DNA of 64,000 nt from CAZRCZ01 sp964598765 (GCA_964598765.1 CAZRCZ010000006.1:116432-180431); one strand, 5' to 3'; positions 17,784 to 26,340 are shown, counted from the stretch's first letter. Translations and numbers: made by a program. Notes: generated by a model from the sequence alone, not told the origin.

Positions 17784-18868
17784 TGGGATTTTTTTTCGAA
17801 GATGAAAATTGCGTCAGCCAATTTTTCGGCGTCGTCCGCGAATCCGGGACCGGGAACCAAAAGATGCTCGTCGCCGACGGCGATGACGCGATGGTTCTTG
17901 ACCGACGACAACATTCCCAGTTGCTCCCACGCCTTCATGTGATAGTCGCCGTCCACCGGTGCGTCGCCTCCCCGAAGCGAACCGTCGAGGATCACGTCGG
18001 GATCGAGCTTGATGATGGATTCCTTCCCCACCACCGGCCAAGGGAGATCGGTCTTTCCAAGGACATTTACCGCCCCGACGGCTTGGAGCAATTCATCAAG
18101 ATAATTGCCCGAACCGCAACCGTAAATTTGCTGAAGCGAACCGGGATTGCGCCCGATCACGAACAGAACGCGGGGCGGAGACTGGGCATTCTGATTCTCC
18201 GAACCCGCGAGACGTGACTTTGTCTTTTGGCGCAGATCGCTCATTCTTTTTTGAAGTCGCGTCGTCGCGATTTGCGCCTGCCCCGAGCGTCCCAACATTT
18301 CGCCGAGGGATTGCATTCCCTTTTCAATGTCGGAAATCGTTTCAGAGCGGAAACTCGCCGAGGCGATGCCGAGTTGCTTGAGTTTTTGCGCGACTTCGGA
18401 TTGTCCCGGGAGCAAAAGAACGAGATCCGGCTTGAGCGCGCGGAGTTTTTCGTAATCCATGTTCACCAACGCGCCGACCTTCGGTTTCTTTTTGGCTTCG
18501 GGGGGGAACTTGCAGTATTGCGTCACCCCGATCAGGGAATCTTCCGCTCCCAAGACGTAAATCATTTCGGTCAAATTCGGCGCGAGCGAAACGATTCGGG
18601 TGGGTATGGCTGTTTTTGCCGGCGTCGAAGCGGGTGAGCTGAATTTATTTTGCATTTCGGGCTTTTGGCCACACGCTCCCGCCGTTATTACCATCAGCGC
18701 AACAAGAATGGATTTCCTTCCGATTTGTTCCCCATTTCTTGCTCTTTCTCTTGATCTTGCTCTCAATCCAACCCAATTAAAGAACTGAAAAACGGCGCAA
18801 CGACACAGCTTCAGAGCAAGAGCAAGATGATGATATTGGGAAATGGGACTGAAGAACCTGCGCGACAT
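17780..18868 (-). CDS. Periplasmic binding protein of the cobalamin/iron-chelate type (BtuF-like lipoprotein)
   Basis: The body from RIVSLAPNLTEMIYVLGAED onward is a helical-backbone metal-chelate receptor (type III periplasmic binding protein). VTQYCKFPPEAK, VGALVNMDYEKLRALKPDLV and the C-terminal DVILDGSLRG match BtuF/FecB-like proteins that hand vitamin B12 or ferric chelates to an ABC importer. No permease or ATPase gene is nearby. A lipoprotein-type segment (LVALMVITAGAC) precedes the mature part. The chosen ATG shares its A with the TGA of the glycosyltransferase (TGATG), implying coupling. Between that start and the lipobox lie about 45 residues encoded by a family F repeat, so the functional start may be a downstream non-ATG codon such as the TTG at 18766. 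Confidence 0.8.
   Translation of the reverse strand: MSRRFFSPISQYHHLALALKLCRCAVFQFFNWVGLRARSRERARNGEQIGRKSILVALMVITAGACGQKPEMQNKFSSPASTPAKTAIPTRIVSLAPNLTEMIYVLGAEDSLIGVTQYCKFPPEAKKKPKVGALVNMDYEKLRALKPDLVLLLPGQSEVAQKLKQLGIASASFRSETISDIEKGMQSLGEMLGRSGQAQIATTRLQKRMSDLRQKTKSRLAGSENQNAQSPPRVLFVIGRNPGSLQQIYGCGSGNYLDELLQAVGAVNVLGKTDLPWPVVGKESIIKLDPDVILDGSLRGGDAPVDGDYHMKAWEQLGMLSSVKNHRVIAVGDEHLLVPGPGFADDAEKLADAIFIFEKKSQ
18729..18846. repeat. Family F inverted repeat (copy F3)
   Basis: CCCATTTCTTGCTCTTTCTC (left) and GCAAGATGATGATATTGGGA (right) are the outer parts of inverted arms made of short CTTGCTCT-type units. It lies between the TGATG start and the lipobox of the binding protein and is read in frame. 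Confidence 0.75.
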
Positions 18869-19674
18869 CACCGATTTCCTTTTCCCCGTCGCGCCTTCAA
18901 TTCCCGCCTCGCCCATCCGACCAACCGCAAGGTTTCCGCAATCGTCACCCCCAACTGAATTTTGCTTTTGCCCCGTTTCAAATCGTATCGCAGAGTGAAT
19001 GGGACCTCTTGAATTTGGGGTTCGAGCAAGGCCAGCTTAATCAGTAATTCATCGGTGCAGGCGAAACCGCGCCGGCTGATTAATCCTTCCGCTCCGAACC
19101 GCTCGAATCCCCGTGCCAAAAGCGACGCCCGGATCCCGCGGAAACCGCAGGTGTAATCGTGGACGCCGGGCAATCCCAAGCTGAAGGCGAACAAATGTCG
19201 CGCGCCCCACGAGAGAAATCGCCGAAAGGGACTCAATCCGATTTGGGCGCTGGCCGGTTGAAACCGCGACGCGATCACCAAATCGGCTCCATCGTCCGCC
19301 GCCCTGCGCATCGCGGGAATAATGGCGGGTTGATGCGTCAGATCGGCGTCCATGCAGACGACGAGCGCGGAGTCATCGGACGAAATTTGAAGCGCCGTCG
19401 TAAGACCGGTCAGGATCGCCGGACCGAGACCCCGATTCCGTTCGTGACGCGCGAGCCGAATCGCGGGATTGCGCCGTGCGGCCTCTTCAACAATTTGGGC
19501 CGTCTCGTCGGACGATCCGTCATCCACGACGACGATCGTCCATCGGATTCCCTCCCGATTGAAAACATCCACCGCCTGCGCCAAGAGCTCGCCGATCACC
19601 AGCGCCTCGTTGTAAGCGGGCATGGTCAGGATGATTTGGTTGACGGCGGGACGCGGAGACAAAGGGATATTCAA
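18868..19674 (-). CDS. Family 2 glycosyltransferase (polyprenyl-phosphate mannosyl/glucosyltransferase-like)
   Basis: A 268-residue GT-A-fold enzyme with IILTMPAYNEALVIGELL at the start, VVVDDGSSDETAQIV near 48-62 and the metal-binding DAD in VVCMDADLTHQP. It resembles DPM1-type transferases that load a sugar onto polyprenyl phosphate, with a GFRGIRASLL segment and no C-terminal membrane helices. The lipid-linked sugar could feed the surface-glycan ligases on both sides, which is inference from context. The start appears to be TTG (19674-19672) with GAGG almost touching it, so the exact start is uncertain. It is divergent from the second ligase gene. Confidence 0.88.
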   Translation of the reverse strand: MNIPLSPRPAVNQIILTMPAYNEALVIGELLAQAVDVFNREGIRWTIVVVDDGSSDETAQIVEEAARRNPAIRLARHERNRGLGPAILTGLTTALQISSDDSALVVCMDADLTHQPAIIPAMRRAADDGADLVIASRFQPASAQIGLSPFRRFLSWGARHLFAFSLGLPGVHDYTCGFRGIRASLLARGFERFGAEGLISRRGFACTDELLIKLALLEPQIQEVPFTLRYDLKRGKSKIQLGVTIAETLRLVGWARRELKARRGKGNR

Positions 19675-19695
19675 GCCTCAGATTCCATGTTTATA

Positions 19696-19781
19696 CCCGT
19701 CCGTCAGTCCAATGGCATGGAAATTTTCGGCGCGATGGATTTCAATACGAGTCAATCAGACGGACGGGCAGGCAGGCAGAC
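19696..19781. repeat. Intergenic inverted repeat (CCCGTCCGTC type)
   Basis: Perfect 10-nt arms CCCGTCCGTC (19696-19705) and GACGGACGGG (19759-19768) are followed by the tandem GCAGGCAGGCAG. It occupies the divergent gap between the glycosyltransferase and the second ligase gene. Confidence 0.65.
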
Positions 19782-19791
19782 GAACAAATCC

Positions 19792-21153
19792 ATGAATCAA
19801 CCCTCAACGCGGACCCTTTTTTCCCCGACCGCGCTCGTTGCCGCGATGTTGACGGCGGGGATTGTATGGGTATTTTGGCCCGGCTGGCCGACGCGCGAAC
19901 TGATGACCGACCTGAAATGGCCCGTCGCGGCGTGGGGGATCGCGCTGGGGATGATCGTGTCATTGTTGGAGACCCGAACTCGTCGGTCGGCTCTCCCGAG
20001 CCGACGCTCTGGAAACCTTTCATTCATTTGGGGCGCGACGTTGATTTTGACGGGACTCGCGTTTTCGACGGCGTTCTCGCCAGCGAGAAGTTTGTCGTTC
20101 CGAATTGCTTTGCGCGAATCGGTTTTGATTTTTTGGGCTTGCCGTTTGGCCCCGCATTCTTTCCCGCGCCGTTCGATGGGTTGGGTTTTGGGCGCATACG
20201 CGGTTTCGGCGTCAATGCAAGCCATGTTGACTTTCTTTCAATACGCTTTCGCGGTTTCAGGCCACGGTTTGGCCGGACGCGCCTCGATGATCGGTACGCT
20301 CGGCAATCCGGAATACGTCGCGGGATGGATCGCCCCCGCGCTGGCGCTTTCGGTTTTCGCCGCGGGCGCGGGAATGTTATCGAAACTCAAGCGCTCCGCA
20401 TTCGCCGGAATCGTCTCCGTCGTCGGAATTTCCATCGTCCTAAGCGGAAGTCGCGGGGCGGCGTTATCGGCGGCGATTTCCGTTTTGTGCGTTGGGTGGT
20501 TAACTCGACGCGGACGCGCGCAAGCTCGCGTCGAAAGAGAGGCGACAAGCCGCCGCGCTCCAAAATTGCTTTTCGTCGCGGCCGCGCTGATCGCCGTCGC
20601 ATTGATCGTCACTTGGACCGCGGTGGGTTCCGAAACCCGGCGTCAAAGTCTCGCCGGACGCCTGCGTGAAATGTTCGATCCTCAAAGTCCTCCGATCCGC
20701 CACCGCGTCGGACTGACGATCATCACCTCCCGCATGATCGCGGATCATCCGATTTTCGGATGCGGCCCCGGACGATTCGGCGCGGCGTTCGATCGGACGC
20801 GCGGCGAAATGGCGCTCCGCGAATCCGGCGTCGGCGCGTGGAGCTACAACGAATTCCAAAACGATCAACCCGCCGCCGAAGCCCATTGCGATCCGCTTCA
20901 ATGGTGGGGTGAATACGGCTTGCTTCCTTTTCTCGGATTGATGCTGATTCTCTCCTCGGCGGTTCTCACGCTGACGCGACGAATCGCAACCGACGAAGAC
21001 CCGCTCGTTCCGCAATTGCTTCTGGCCGCAATCCTGACGCTCGCCCTCGGGATGATGTTCAGTTTTCCCCTCCACCGCCCCGCCCGCGCGGTTCTTTTTT
21101 GGACGCTGATCGGACTGGCGCACATGAGGCAAGGAACCCGAGACGATTCTTGA
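19792..21153 (+). CDS. O-antigen-ligase-like (Wzy_C) membrane protein
   Basis: A 453-residue polytopic protein with about 11 membrane helices. The central block IGTLGNPEYVAGWIAPALAL and the periplasmic loop ending in EAHCDPLQWWGEYGLLPFLG are the usual O-antigen ligase/polymerase features. The longer frame begins at 19159, but that part lies antisense to the glycosyltransferase; the ATG at 19792 begins a normal protein. Two in-frame segments are repeat-encoded: residues about 60-76 (ETRTRRSALPSRRSGN) and about 238-258 (RRGRAQARVEREATSRRAPK). Both fall in short polar loops between helices. It probably acts on glycans with the first ligase and the GT2 enzyme. Confidence 0.82.
   Translation: MNQPSTRTLFSPTALVAAMLTAGIVWVFWPGWPTRELMTDLKWPVAAWGIALGMIVSLLETRTRRSALPSRRSGNLSFIWGATLILTGLAFSTAFSPARSLSFRIALRESVLIFWACRLAPHSFPRRSMGWVLGAYAVSASMQAMLTFFQYAFAVSGHGLAGRASMIGTLGNPEYVAGWIAPALALSVFAAGAGMLSKLKRSAFAGIVSVVGISIVLSGSRGAALSAAISVLCVGWLTRRGRAQARVEREATSRRAPKLLFVAAALIAVALIVTWTAVGSETRRQSLAGRLREMFDPQSPPIRHRVGLTIITSRMIADHPIFGCGPGRFGAAFDRTRGEMALRESGVGAWSYNEFQNDQPAAEAHCDPLQWWGEYGLLPFLGLMLILSSAVLTLTRRIATDEDPLVPQLLLAAILTLALGMMFSFPLHRPARAVLFWTLIGLAHMRQGTRDDS
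19968..20017. repeat. Family D palindromic repeat in the second ligase gene (copy D2)
   Basis: CGGTCGGCTCTCCCGAGCCG forms the core and GGAGACCCGAACTCGTCGGT the left side, the same word set as copy D1. It is read in frame as loop residues 60-76. Confidence 0.7.
20504..20565. repeat. Family B palindromic repeat in the second ligase gene (copy B3)
   Basis: CGACGCGGACGCGCGCAAGC and GGCGACAAGCCGCCGCGCTC, ending in CCAAAA. The second half matches the closing half of the copy at 37751-37882. It is read in frame as residues about 238-258. Confidence 0.75.
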
Positions 21154-21180
21154 CAAGGTTTTGCATGGACCGCCTAAATT
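21150..21180 (+). promoter_or_regulatory. Possible promoter at the end of the second ligase gene
   Basis: TTGACA (21150-21155), which overlaps the ligase stop codon, is followed by a 19-nt spacer and TAAATT (21175-21180). The spacer is longer than ideal. It points into a 220-bp stretch with no plus-strand gene. Confidence 0.3.
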
Positions 21181-21402
21181 GAGAGAGTCTATGCGGGAAC
21201 GCTAACATCAGGAACTTGGAGAGTCCCCTATTCACGCACGAGGATATCATTTCGAGCCTACGCCCGACCACTACGCCACGGGCAGTTTCGATCAACGTGA
21301 TCGCCATGCATCCAAATTGATTTCGGAAAAAGGGAGTCACCGAACGCTAAATTCCAAATTGGCAATAATTACTTGAATTGCCTCCTCTCCGTCTTTCGCC
21401 GC
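21154..21402. other. Intergenic stretch without a gene; possible small RNA
   Basis: No supported coding sequence on either strand and base composition more even than the flanks. A promoter-like element opens it. I see no long hairpin with a T-tract, so the small-RNA idea is weak. Repeat C3 follows. Confidence 0.3.
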
Positions 21403-21473
21403 CATGTGGCATGGGCATCTTGCCCATGAATCCTTTACAGACCGCTCACGGGCGAGACGCCCGCGTCACTCTT
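21403..21473. repeat. Family C palindromic repeat (copy C3)
   Basis: CATGTGGCATGGGCATCTTG with the hairpin ATGGGCATCTTGCCCAT, then ACGGGCGAGACGCCCGCGT. It abuts the stop codon of the PqqC-PqqD gene. Confidence 0.75.
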
Positions 21474-21474
21474 C

Positions 21475-22542
21475 TCATGCGCGATCTTGGGCACGGGATT
21501 CATCACGGACAAGGCCCTTGCGAACCAACTCCCCGACGAAGAGTCGCACATCCGCTTCCACGCTATCTTCGCCGAATTTGTTTTTCAGCGTTCCGATCAA
21601 TTCCTCCATCGTCCTTCCGTCGCAAAGGCGGACGATCTCCGCACCGGTTGCGTTTAACTCTAAAACCGATTCGGGATACACGATCTGATGTTGTTTGCGG
21701 ATTTCGTCCCAACGATAGCGGGCGTGGGGGACGAGGAGAGGACGGAAATTCGCGGGGCAGGCACGCGCCGAAGCACAGCCGGGATCCCCCGCGAGCCAGT
21801 TCCCGCATTTCTGAGAATGAGAAGGATTTTGGGTGGGAGCGACGCAATAATAATAGAGCGCGTCGAGTTGCGCCCAAAGCAAATCGCACTTGAACGACAG
21901 CGCGGCGACGGCGCGGTTTTGCTCCTCGCGCGTCCGACAGAATTTCAAGACAACCGAAAGGCCGTGGTCGCTGTCGCGCGGGGCTTGGGTCAGGCGCGAG
22001 CGGAAATACTCCAACGCGGAGGGATCAATCCATGTGTAATGCCTTTCAAATGCCGCGAGACGTTTTGCCATGAGATCCGGAGCAAAAAGTTCGGTGAGCG
22101 ACGACGCGATCCCCTCGATCCAAGGGCGTTCGCGGACGAAGTTCACGTAGGCGTCCACCGCGTAGCGAACGGCGGGCAAGAGTATTTTTTCCCCTTCCAA
22201 ATCGGCGCGGTTGAGTCCAGTTGCCTCGCCCAGCCTCAACCATTTTTCAATTCCGCCCGGATGGTCCGGCGCGCCGTCGTGGTCAATGATCCGCTGAACC
22301 CATTGTCGGCGCACGTCGCGGTCGGGACAGCGCGAGAGCAAAATCGCGTCCTTGATCGGGATGTTTTTCTGATAGTAAAAACGATTGGCGACCCAAAGCT
22401 GAAGTTGCTCGCGGGACAATTTGCCCTCGTTCATCAGACGATGGAAGGGATGTTTGTCGTGGTATTTTCCGCGCCCGACCGCGCGAAGTTGTTCGGTAAA
22501 TTCGTCGTCGTTCCAAAAATTCATGGTGTTTTCCATCGGCAT
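21475..22542 (-). CDS. pqqCD: PqqC-PqqD fusion protein (TENA/PQQC-fold oxidase plus peptide chaperone)
   Basis: Residues about 8-235 match PqqC, the cofactor-less oxidase that closes the last ring of pyrroloquinoline quinone (YHDKHPFHRL, NRFYYQKNIPIKDAILLS, IIDHDG). Residues about 268-350 match PqqD, which presents the PqqA peptide to PqqE (RYRWDEIRKQHQIVYPESVL, then GAEIVRLCDGRTMEELI). PqqC/D fusions are known from methylotrophs. The joining segment (about 238-267) is Cys/Pro/Ala-rich and read from a GC-rich palindromic stretch, so it may be another repeat insertion. No pqqA, pqqB or pqqE lies in the window, so a PQQ-independent role of this domain pair is possible. The start could also be the third or seventh codon (both ATG). 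Confidence 0.82.
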   Translation of the reverse strand: MPMENTMNFWNDDEFTEQLRAVGRGKYHDKHPFHRLMNEGKLSREQLQLWVANRFYYQKNIPIKDAILLSRCPDRDVRRQWVQRIIDHDGAPDHPGGIEKWLRLGEATGLNRADLEGEKILLPAVRYAVDAYVNFVRERPWIEGIASSLTELFAPDLMAKRLAAFERHYTWIDPSALEYFRSRLTQAPRDSDHGLSVVLKFCRTREEQNRAVAALSFKCDLLWAQLDALYYYCVAPTQNPSHSQKCGNWLAGDPGCASARACPANFRPLLVPHARYRWDEIRKQHQIVYPESVLELNATGAEIVRLCDGRTMEELIGTLKNKFGEDSVEADVRLFVGELVRKGLVRDESRAQDRA

Positions 22543-22612
22543 ATCCGTCGCGCCGGGAGGAGATCGAAAAACAATCCTACCACACTCCGAAAGAATTCCG
22601 TAATCTTCAACA

Positions 22613-24451
22613 ATGATGAATTCAACAAAACATGCTTTAGTTCTCTTGGCGATTCTTGCGCTGGATTTTCCCCTCGCGGCTCAGCCCAAACAATCGGGCG
22701 GTTTTGAATCGCTCGGCATTCCCGTCCGCAAGGGGGGATTGATGGGATGCCTCGTCGGTCCGGACGGACACGGCGGCGAGTCGCTCTACTTCAACTTTAA
22801 TCAAATCTCCGGTCTGCTGTTTCTGGTTCAGGTGAATCCCGATACCGGCGAGGCGCGGCAATTCAACGCGCCTGAAGGACCCGGCGCGTGGGCGTTTATT
22901 GTCGGGCCGGACGAAAAAATTTACCTTGGAACTTGGAGCGGCGCGTTGATTCTCCGGTTCGATCCGAAGCAACCGGAGCGAGGCATTGAAGTCGTCGGCA
23001 AGCCCTCGGCGACGGAAGACTACATCTGGCAATACGATTTCGGAAAGGATGGATGGATTTACGGATGCACCTATCCCAACGCCAAATTGATTCGCTTCAA
23101 TCCGGCGAACAGTGCAATGGAAGACCTTGGGCGAATGCACGAGACCGAGATGTATGCGCGGAGCGTCGCGGTCGGTCCGACGGGAAAAGTTTACATCGGG
23201 ATCGGAACGGCCAAGGGGGATTTGGTGATGTTCGACCCCGCGACGAAACAGCACAAAAGTATTTTGCCGCCGAATCTCGCCGGCGCGAAGGATTGGACTT
23301 CGGTCGGGGTCTCCAAACGCTCCGACGGCGAAGTGTATGCGGAATTCGGCACGACGCTCATGCATTGCAGGGATGAATCGGCGGAGATCGTGAAAACCGG
23401 ACCGGATCGCGCGCCGATGAAATTCCACGACGGACGGATCGTTTCAGCTTACGGCAAGGGGACTTTTGCGATCACAAATCCCGCGACGGGCAAAACCGAC
23501 GAACGCAAATTCAACTACTCCGGCGCAGGGGACATGATTTTTGTCGTCGGCGAGGGACCGAACAAGACCGTCTTTGGCAGTACGGCGATGCCCCTTGAAA
23601 TTTTCCGCTACGATCCGAAATCGGGCAAGAGCGGGGATTTGGGAGATATGCCCGGCGGCGAAGTTTATTCGATGCTTTCGTATCAGGAAAAACTTTACCT
23701 TTGCTACTACGGCGGCGCAATCATGAATCTCTACGATCCGGGCAAGCCGTGGAAATGGGGAAGCGCGGGGGACTCCAATCCGATTTCATTCGGCGGGATC
23801 GGCGACGGCCATCTCCGCCCGCGCGCAATGATTTACGGGCCGGATGGTTTGATTTACATCGGAAGCGAACCGCCCTACGGCCAACTGGGCGGCGCTATGG
23901 GGGTTTGGGACCCGAAGGCCAATCGCACCATCGAGAATTATCGCAACCTCGTCAACAACCAGAGCATCGAATCGTTGGCATGGGAACCGAAGAGCGGATT
24001 GATTTTCGGCGGGAGCGGAAACGTCGGCGGGGGCGGTTCGCGTCCGACCGAAAAAGAGGCGATGTTTTTCGCGTTCGATCCGAAGAAGAAGGAAAAAGTT
24101 TTTGAGGCGGCGTTGGTTTCCGGCGCGCAGAAATATCCGGCGACGCTCGCGGTGGAGGGTAAAATTCTCACCACCGCCGGCGATCAACTTTTGGTCTTCG
24201 AACCTCGAACAATGAACGTCGAAAAGACAATCAAACTTCCCGGCGCGCAGGTGGACATCTCGATGGGGCGCGATTCGAAGGGCCGAGTCGTCGGTCTCAC
24301 CCATTCCCACGTTTATCTTCTCGATCCCGCGACGGCGGAAATTCTCTCATCCTTCGCCGCGCCCGTCAAAATTGACTGCGGCTTCGCCTTGATCGAGGAT
24401 CAGGTCTATTTCGGCTCCGGCACGCAACTCTGGCGTTGCTCGTTGCCGTGA
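22613..24451 (+). CDS. Secreted beta-propeller protein
   Basis: A 612-residue protein with a signal peptide (HALVLLAILALDFPLAAQ) and repeated blade-like units. Examples are YLGTWSGALILRFDPK, YIGIGTAKGDLVMFDPATK and LYLCYYGGAIMNLYDP. The pattern 'property - FDP - ratio' recurs about every 45-60 residues and suggests a large multi-bladed, possibly double, propeller related to SMP-30/lyase-like sensors. I see no haem, quinone or metal motif and no catalytic site can be named. It is divergent from pqqCD with a 70-bp gap, so a shared promoter region is likely. Confidence 0.6.
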   Translation: MMNSTKHALVLLAILALDFPLAAQPKQSGGFESLGIPVRKGGLMGCLVGPDGHGGESLYFNFNQISGLLFLVQVNPDTGEARQFNAPEGPGAWAFIVGPDEKIYLGTWSGALILRFDPKQPERGIEVVGKPSATEDYIWQYDFGKDGWIYGCTYPNAKLIRFNPANSAMEDLGRMHETEMYARSVAVGPTGKVYIGIGTAKGDLVMFDPATKQHKSILPPNLAGAKDWTSVGVSKRSDGEVYAEFGTTLMHCRDESAEIVKTGPDRAPMKFHDGRIVSAYGKGTFAITNPATGKTDERKFNYSGAGDMIFVVGEGPNKTVFGSTAMPLEIFRYDPKSGKSGDLGDMPGGEVYSMLSYQEKLYLCYYGGAIMNLYDPGKPWKWGSAGDSNPISFGGIGDGHLRPRAMIYGPDGLIYIGSEPPYGQLGGAMGVWDPKANRTIENYRNLVNNQSIESLAWEPKSGLIFGGSGNVGGGGSRPTEKEAMFFAFDPKKKEKVFEAALVSGAQKYPATLAVEGKILTTAGDQLLVFEPRTMNVEKTIKLPGAQVDISMGRDSKGRVVGLTHSHVYLLDPATAEILSSFAAPVKIDCGFALIEDQVYFGSGTQLWRCSLP

Positions 24452-24492
24452 TTTCTGAATCCGTGCTTTCCGTGTTCATCCGTGTCCAATTT
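24452..24492. repeat. Family A-like single arm (copy A11)
   Basis: CCGTGCTTTCCGTGTTCATC with CCGTGTCC after it; short tandem CCGTGTT-type words as in family A right arms, directly after the propeller stop. Confidence 0.55.
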
Positions 24493-24505
24493 CCGCGCAG
24501 AGCAA

Positions 24506-24534
24506 TTGACCTCCGCGTCGGACTTCGCTAAGGT
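24506..24534 (+). promoter_or_regulatory. Candidate promoter of the sialate O-acetylesterase gene
   Basis: TTGACC (24506-24511), a 17-nt spacer and TAAGGT (24529-24534), 39 bp upstream of the ATG, which has AAAGG as its Shine-Dalgarno. Confidence 0.45.
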
Positions 24535-24573
24535 TGCCGACAATCGAAATCATCACCGAGAAAGGTTCGTTCC

Positions 24574-26169
24574 ATGAATATCAATTTCCGCCTGATCCGC
24601 TTTTTTGTCTTGTTGATCCTCATCTCCCTGCCGATTGCGTTGCGCGCCGAGGTCGGTCTCCCTTCAATCTTCGGCGATCACATGGTTCTTCAGCGCGGCA
24701 AGCCAATTCCGGTTTGGGGAACCGCGGCGAAGGAGGAACAAGTGACCGTCACGCTCGGCAAACAGAGCCGGACCGCGACCGCCGACGCCGATGGCCATTG
24801 GCGTGTGACGTTCAAGGCGATCAAAGGCCGGGGACCGTTGGAGATGACCGTCTCCGGCAAGAATGCGATCACGATTCATGACATTCTGATCGGCGACGTT
24901 TGGATTTGCTCGGGTCAATCCAATATGGAATTTTGGCTCAAGGCGGCGAAGAACGGCGAGGAGGAAGTGAAGAAAGCCGAGTATCCCAATATCCGGCTCT
25001 TCACGGTGAAGAAAAACGTCGCGGATAAGCCGCAAGTGAACACCGCGCCGGACACGAAGCAAAATCGTTGGGAAGCCTGTTCCGCCGCCACCGCGGGAGA
25101 TTTCACGGCGGTCGGATATTTTTTCGGGCGCGAACTTCATAAGAAACTCGGCGTTCCCATCGGTCTCGTCCACACCTCTTGGGGCGGAACGCCCGCCGAA
25201 TCGTGGACCACGCGCGCGACGCTCGAAGCCTCCGCCGATTTCAAGCCGATCGTCGAGCGGTGGGACGCGGCGATGAAGGCGTATCCGCAGGCGCAGGCGA
25301 ATTTTGAAAAAGATTTGGCGCAATGGAGAAAAGAGGCAGAGGCCGCGAAGAAGGATGGAAAACCCGAACCGAAGCGGCCGAATCCGCCGCTGGCTCCGGG
25401 AAATCCGAACACTCCCGCCGGACTTTACAACGGCATGATCGCGCCGCTGGTTCCGCTCGCGGCCAAGGGATTCATCTGGTATCAGGGGGAATCCAACGCC
25501 GGGCGCGCGTATCAATATCGCAAACTTTTCCCCGCGATGATTCAGGATTGGCGCAAGTCGTGGGGGGACGACGACATGCCCTTCTTCTTCGTGCAGTTGG
25601 CCAATTTCCTCCCGCGCAAGGATCAACCCGCCGACAGCGAATGGGCTGAACTGCGCGAGGCGCAAACCATGACCCTTTCGCTCGAGCATACCGGCATGGC
25701 GGTTATCATTGACGTCGGCGAGGAGAAAGACATACATCCGAAAAACAAACAGGACGTCGGACGGCGATTGGCCTTGGCCGCGCTCGGAACCGAATACGAG
25801 AAACATAACCCGCTCGTCTTCTGGAAAAACACTGAGGAGTATTCGGGACCGATGTTCAAGAAGATGTCGGTCGAGGGAAACAAAGTTCGTCTCAAGTTTA
25901 ATCACGTCGGCAAGGGATTGGTTTCAAAAAGCGGCGGCGATTCGGTCAAGGGTTTTGCCGTCGCGGGCGAGGACAAGAAATTCGTCTGGGCCGACGCCAA
26001 AATTGACGGATCGTCGGTTTGGGTTCATAGCGATCAAGTCGCGCATCCGGTTGCCGTCCGCTACGCATGGGCCGACAATCCCGATGCGGAGCTTTTCAAC
26101 ACGGACGGTCTTCCGGCCTCCCCCTTCCGCACCGACGACTGGCCCGGCCTGACGGCGGAGCGGAAATAA
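24574..26169 (+). CDS. Sialate O-acetylesterase (SGNH/SASA carbohydrate esterase)
   Basis: A 531-residue exported esterase that removes O-acetyl groups from sialic acids or from plant-type glycans. The signal peptide is FFVLLILISLPIALRA. The VGLPSIFGDHMVLQRG opening and a beta-sandwich (about 27-105) precede the SGNH core. The nucleophile is S116 in ICSGQSNMEF, and IWYQGESNAG is the second hallmark block. A long helical insert (about 225-275, EKDLAQWRKEAEAAKKDGK) and a C-terminal beta domain complete the family plan. It is not next to other glycoside genes except the GH57 enzyme about 4 kb on. Confidence 0.93.
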   Translation: MNINFRLIRFFVLLILISLPIALRAEVGLPSIFGDHMVLQRGKPIPVWGTAAKEEQVTVTLGKQSRTATADADGHWRVTFKAIKGRGPLEMTVSGKNAITIHDILIGDVWICSGQSNMEFWLKAAKNGEEEVKKAEYPNIRLFTVKKNVADKPQVNTAPDTKQNRWEACSAATAGDFTAVGYFFGRELHKKLGVPIGLVHTSWGGTPAESWTTRATLEASADFKPIVERWDAAMKAYPQAQANFEKDLAQWRKEAEAAKKDGKPEPKRPNPPLAPGNPNTPAGLYNGMIAPLVPLAAKGFIWYQGESNAGRAYQYRKLFPAMIQDWRKSWGDDDMPFFFVQLANFLPRKDQPADSEWAELREAQTMTLSLEHTGMAVIIDVGEEKDIHPKNKQDVGRRLALAALGTEYEKHNPLVFWKNTEEYSGPMFKKMSVEGNKVRLKFNHVGKGLVSKSGGDSVKGFAVAGEDKKFVWADAKIDGSSVWVHSDQVAHPVAVRYAWADNPDAELFNTDGLPASPFRTDDWPGLTAERK

Positions 26170-26178
26170 CCCTCAATT

Positions 26179-26205
26179 GTGGCACGGGCGTCCCGCCCGT
26201 GGTGA
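26179..26205. repeat. Family C short palindrome (copy C2)
   Basis: GGCACGGGCGTCCCGCCCGT contains a GGGCG/CGCCC hairpin. It begins 9 bp after the esterase stop and may serve as its transcript end. Confidence 0.65.
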
Positions 26206-26220
26206 GGTTTTTCAAAGGCC

Positions 26221-26340
26221 GTTTTTGGAGTGCGGCGGTTTGCCGCCGCTTATCCAGCGCGAGATTGCTCGCGCCCGGATGCCAGTTGCCGCGCAAAAGG
26301 GCGCTACCGTCCGGCTTGCTCCGCTCCGCGCGGTCTGGCA
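26221..26340. repeat. Family B palindromic repeat (copy B2)
   Basis: Three consecutive hairpins: GCGGCGGTTTGCCGCCGC, then GCGCGAGATTGCTCGCGC, then CGCGCAAAAGGGCGC-type sequence. The opening TTTTTGGAGTGCGGCGG is the same flank seen at 37751-37882. Confidence 0.75.

Noticed and set aside
19159..19791. N-terminal 211 residues of the longer second-ligase frame
   Set aside because: They lie opposite the glycosyltransferase gene and read as polar nonsense; the membrane protein begins at 19792.
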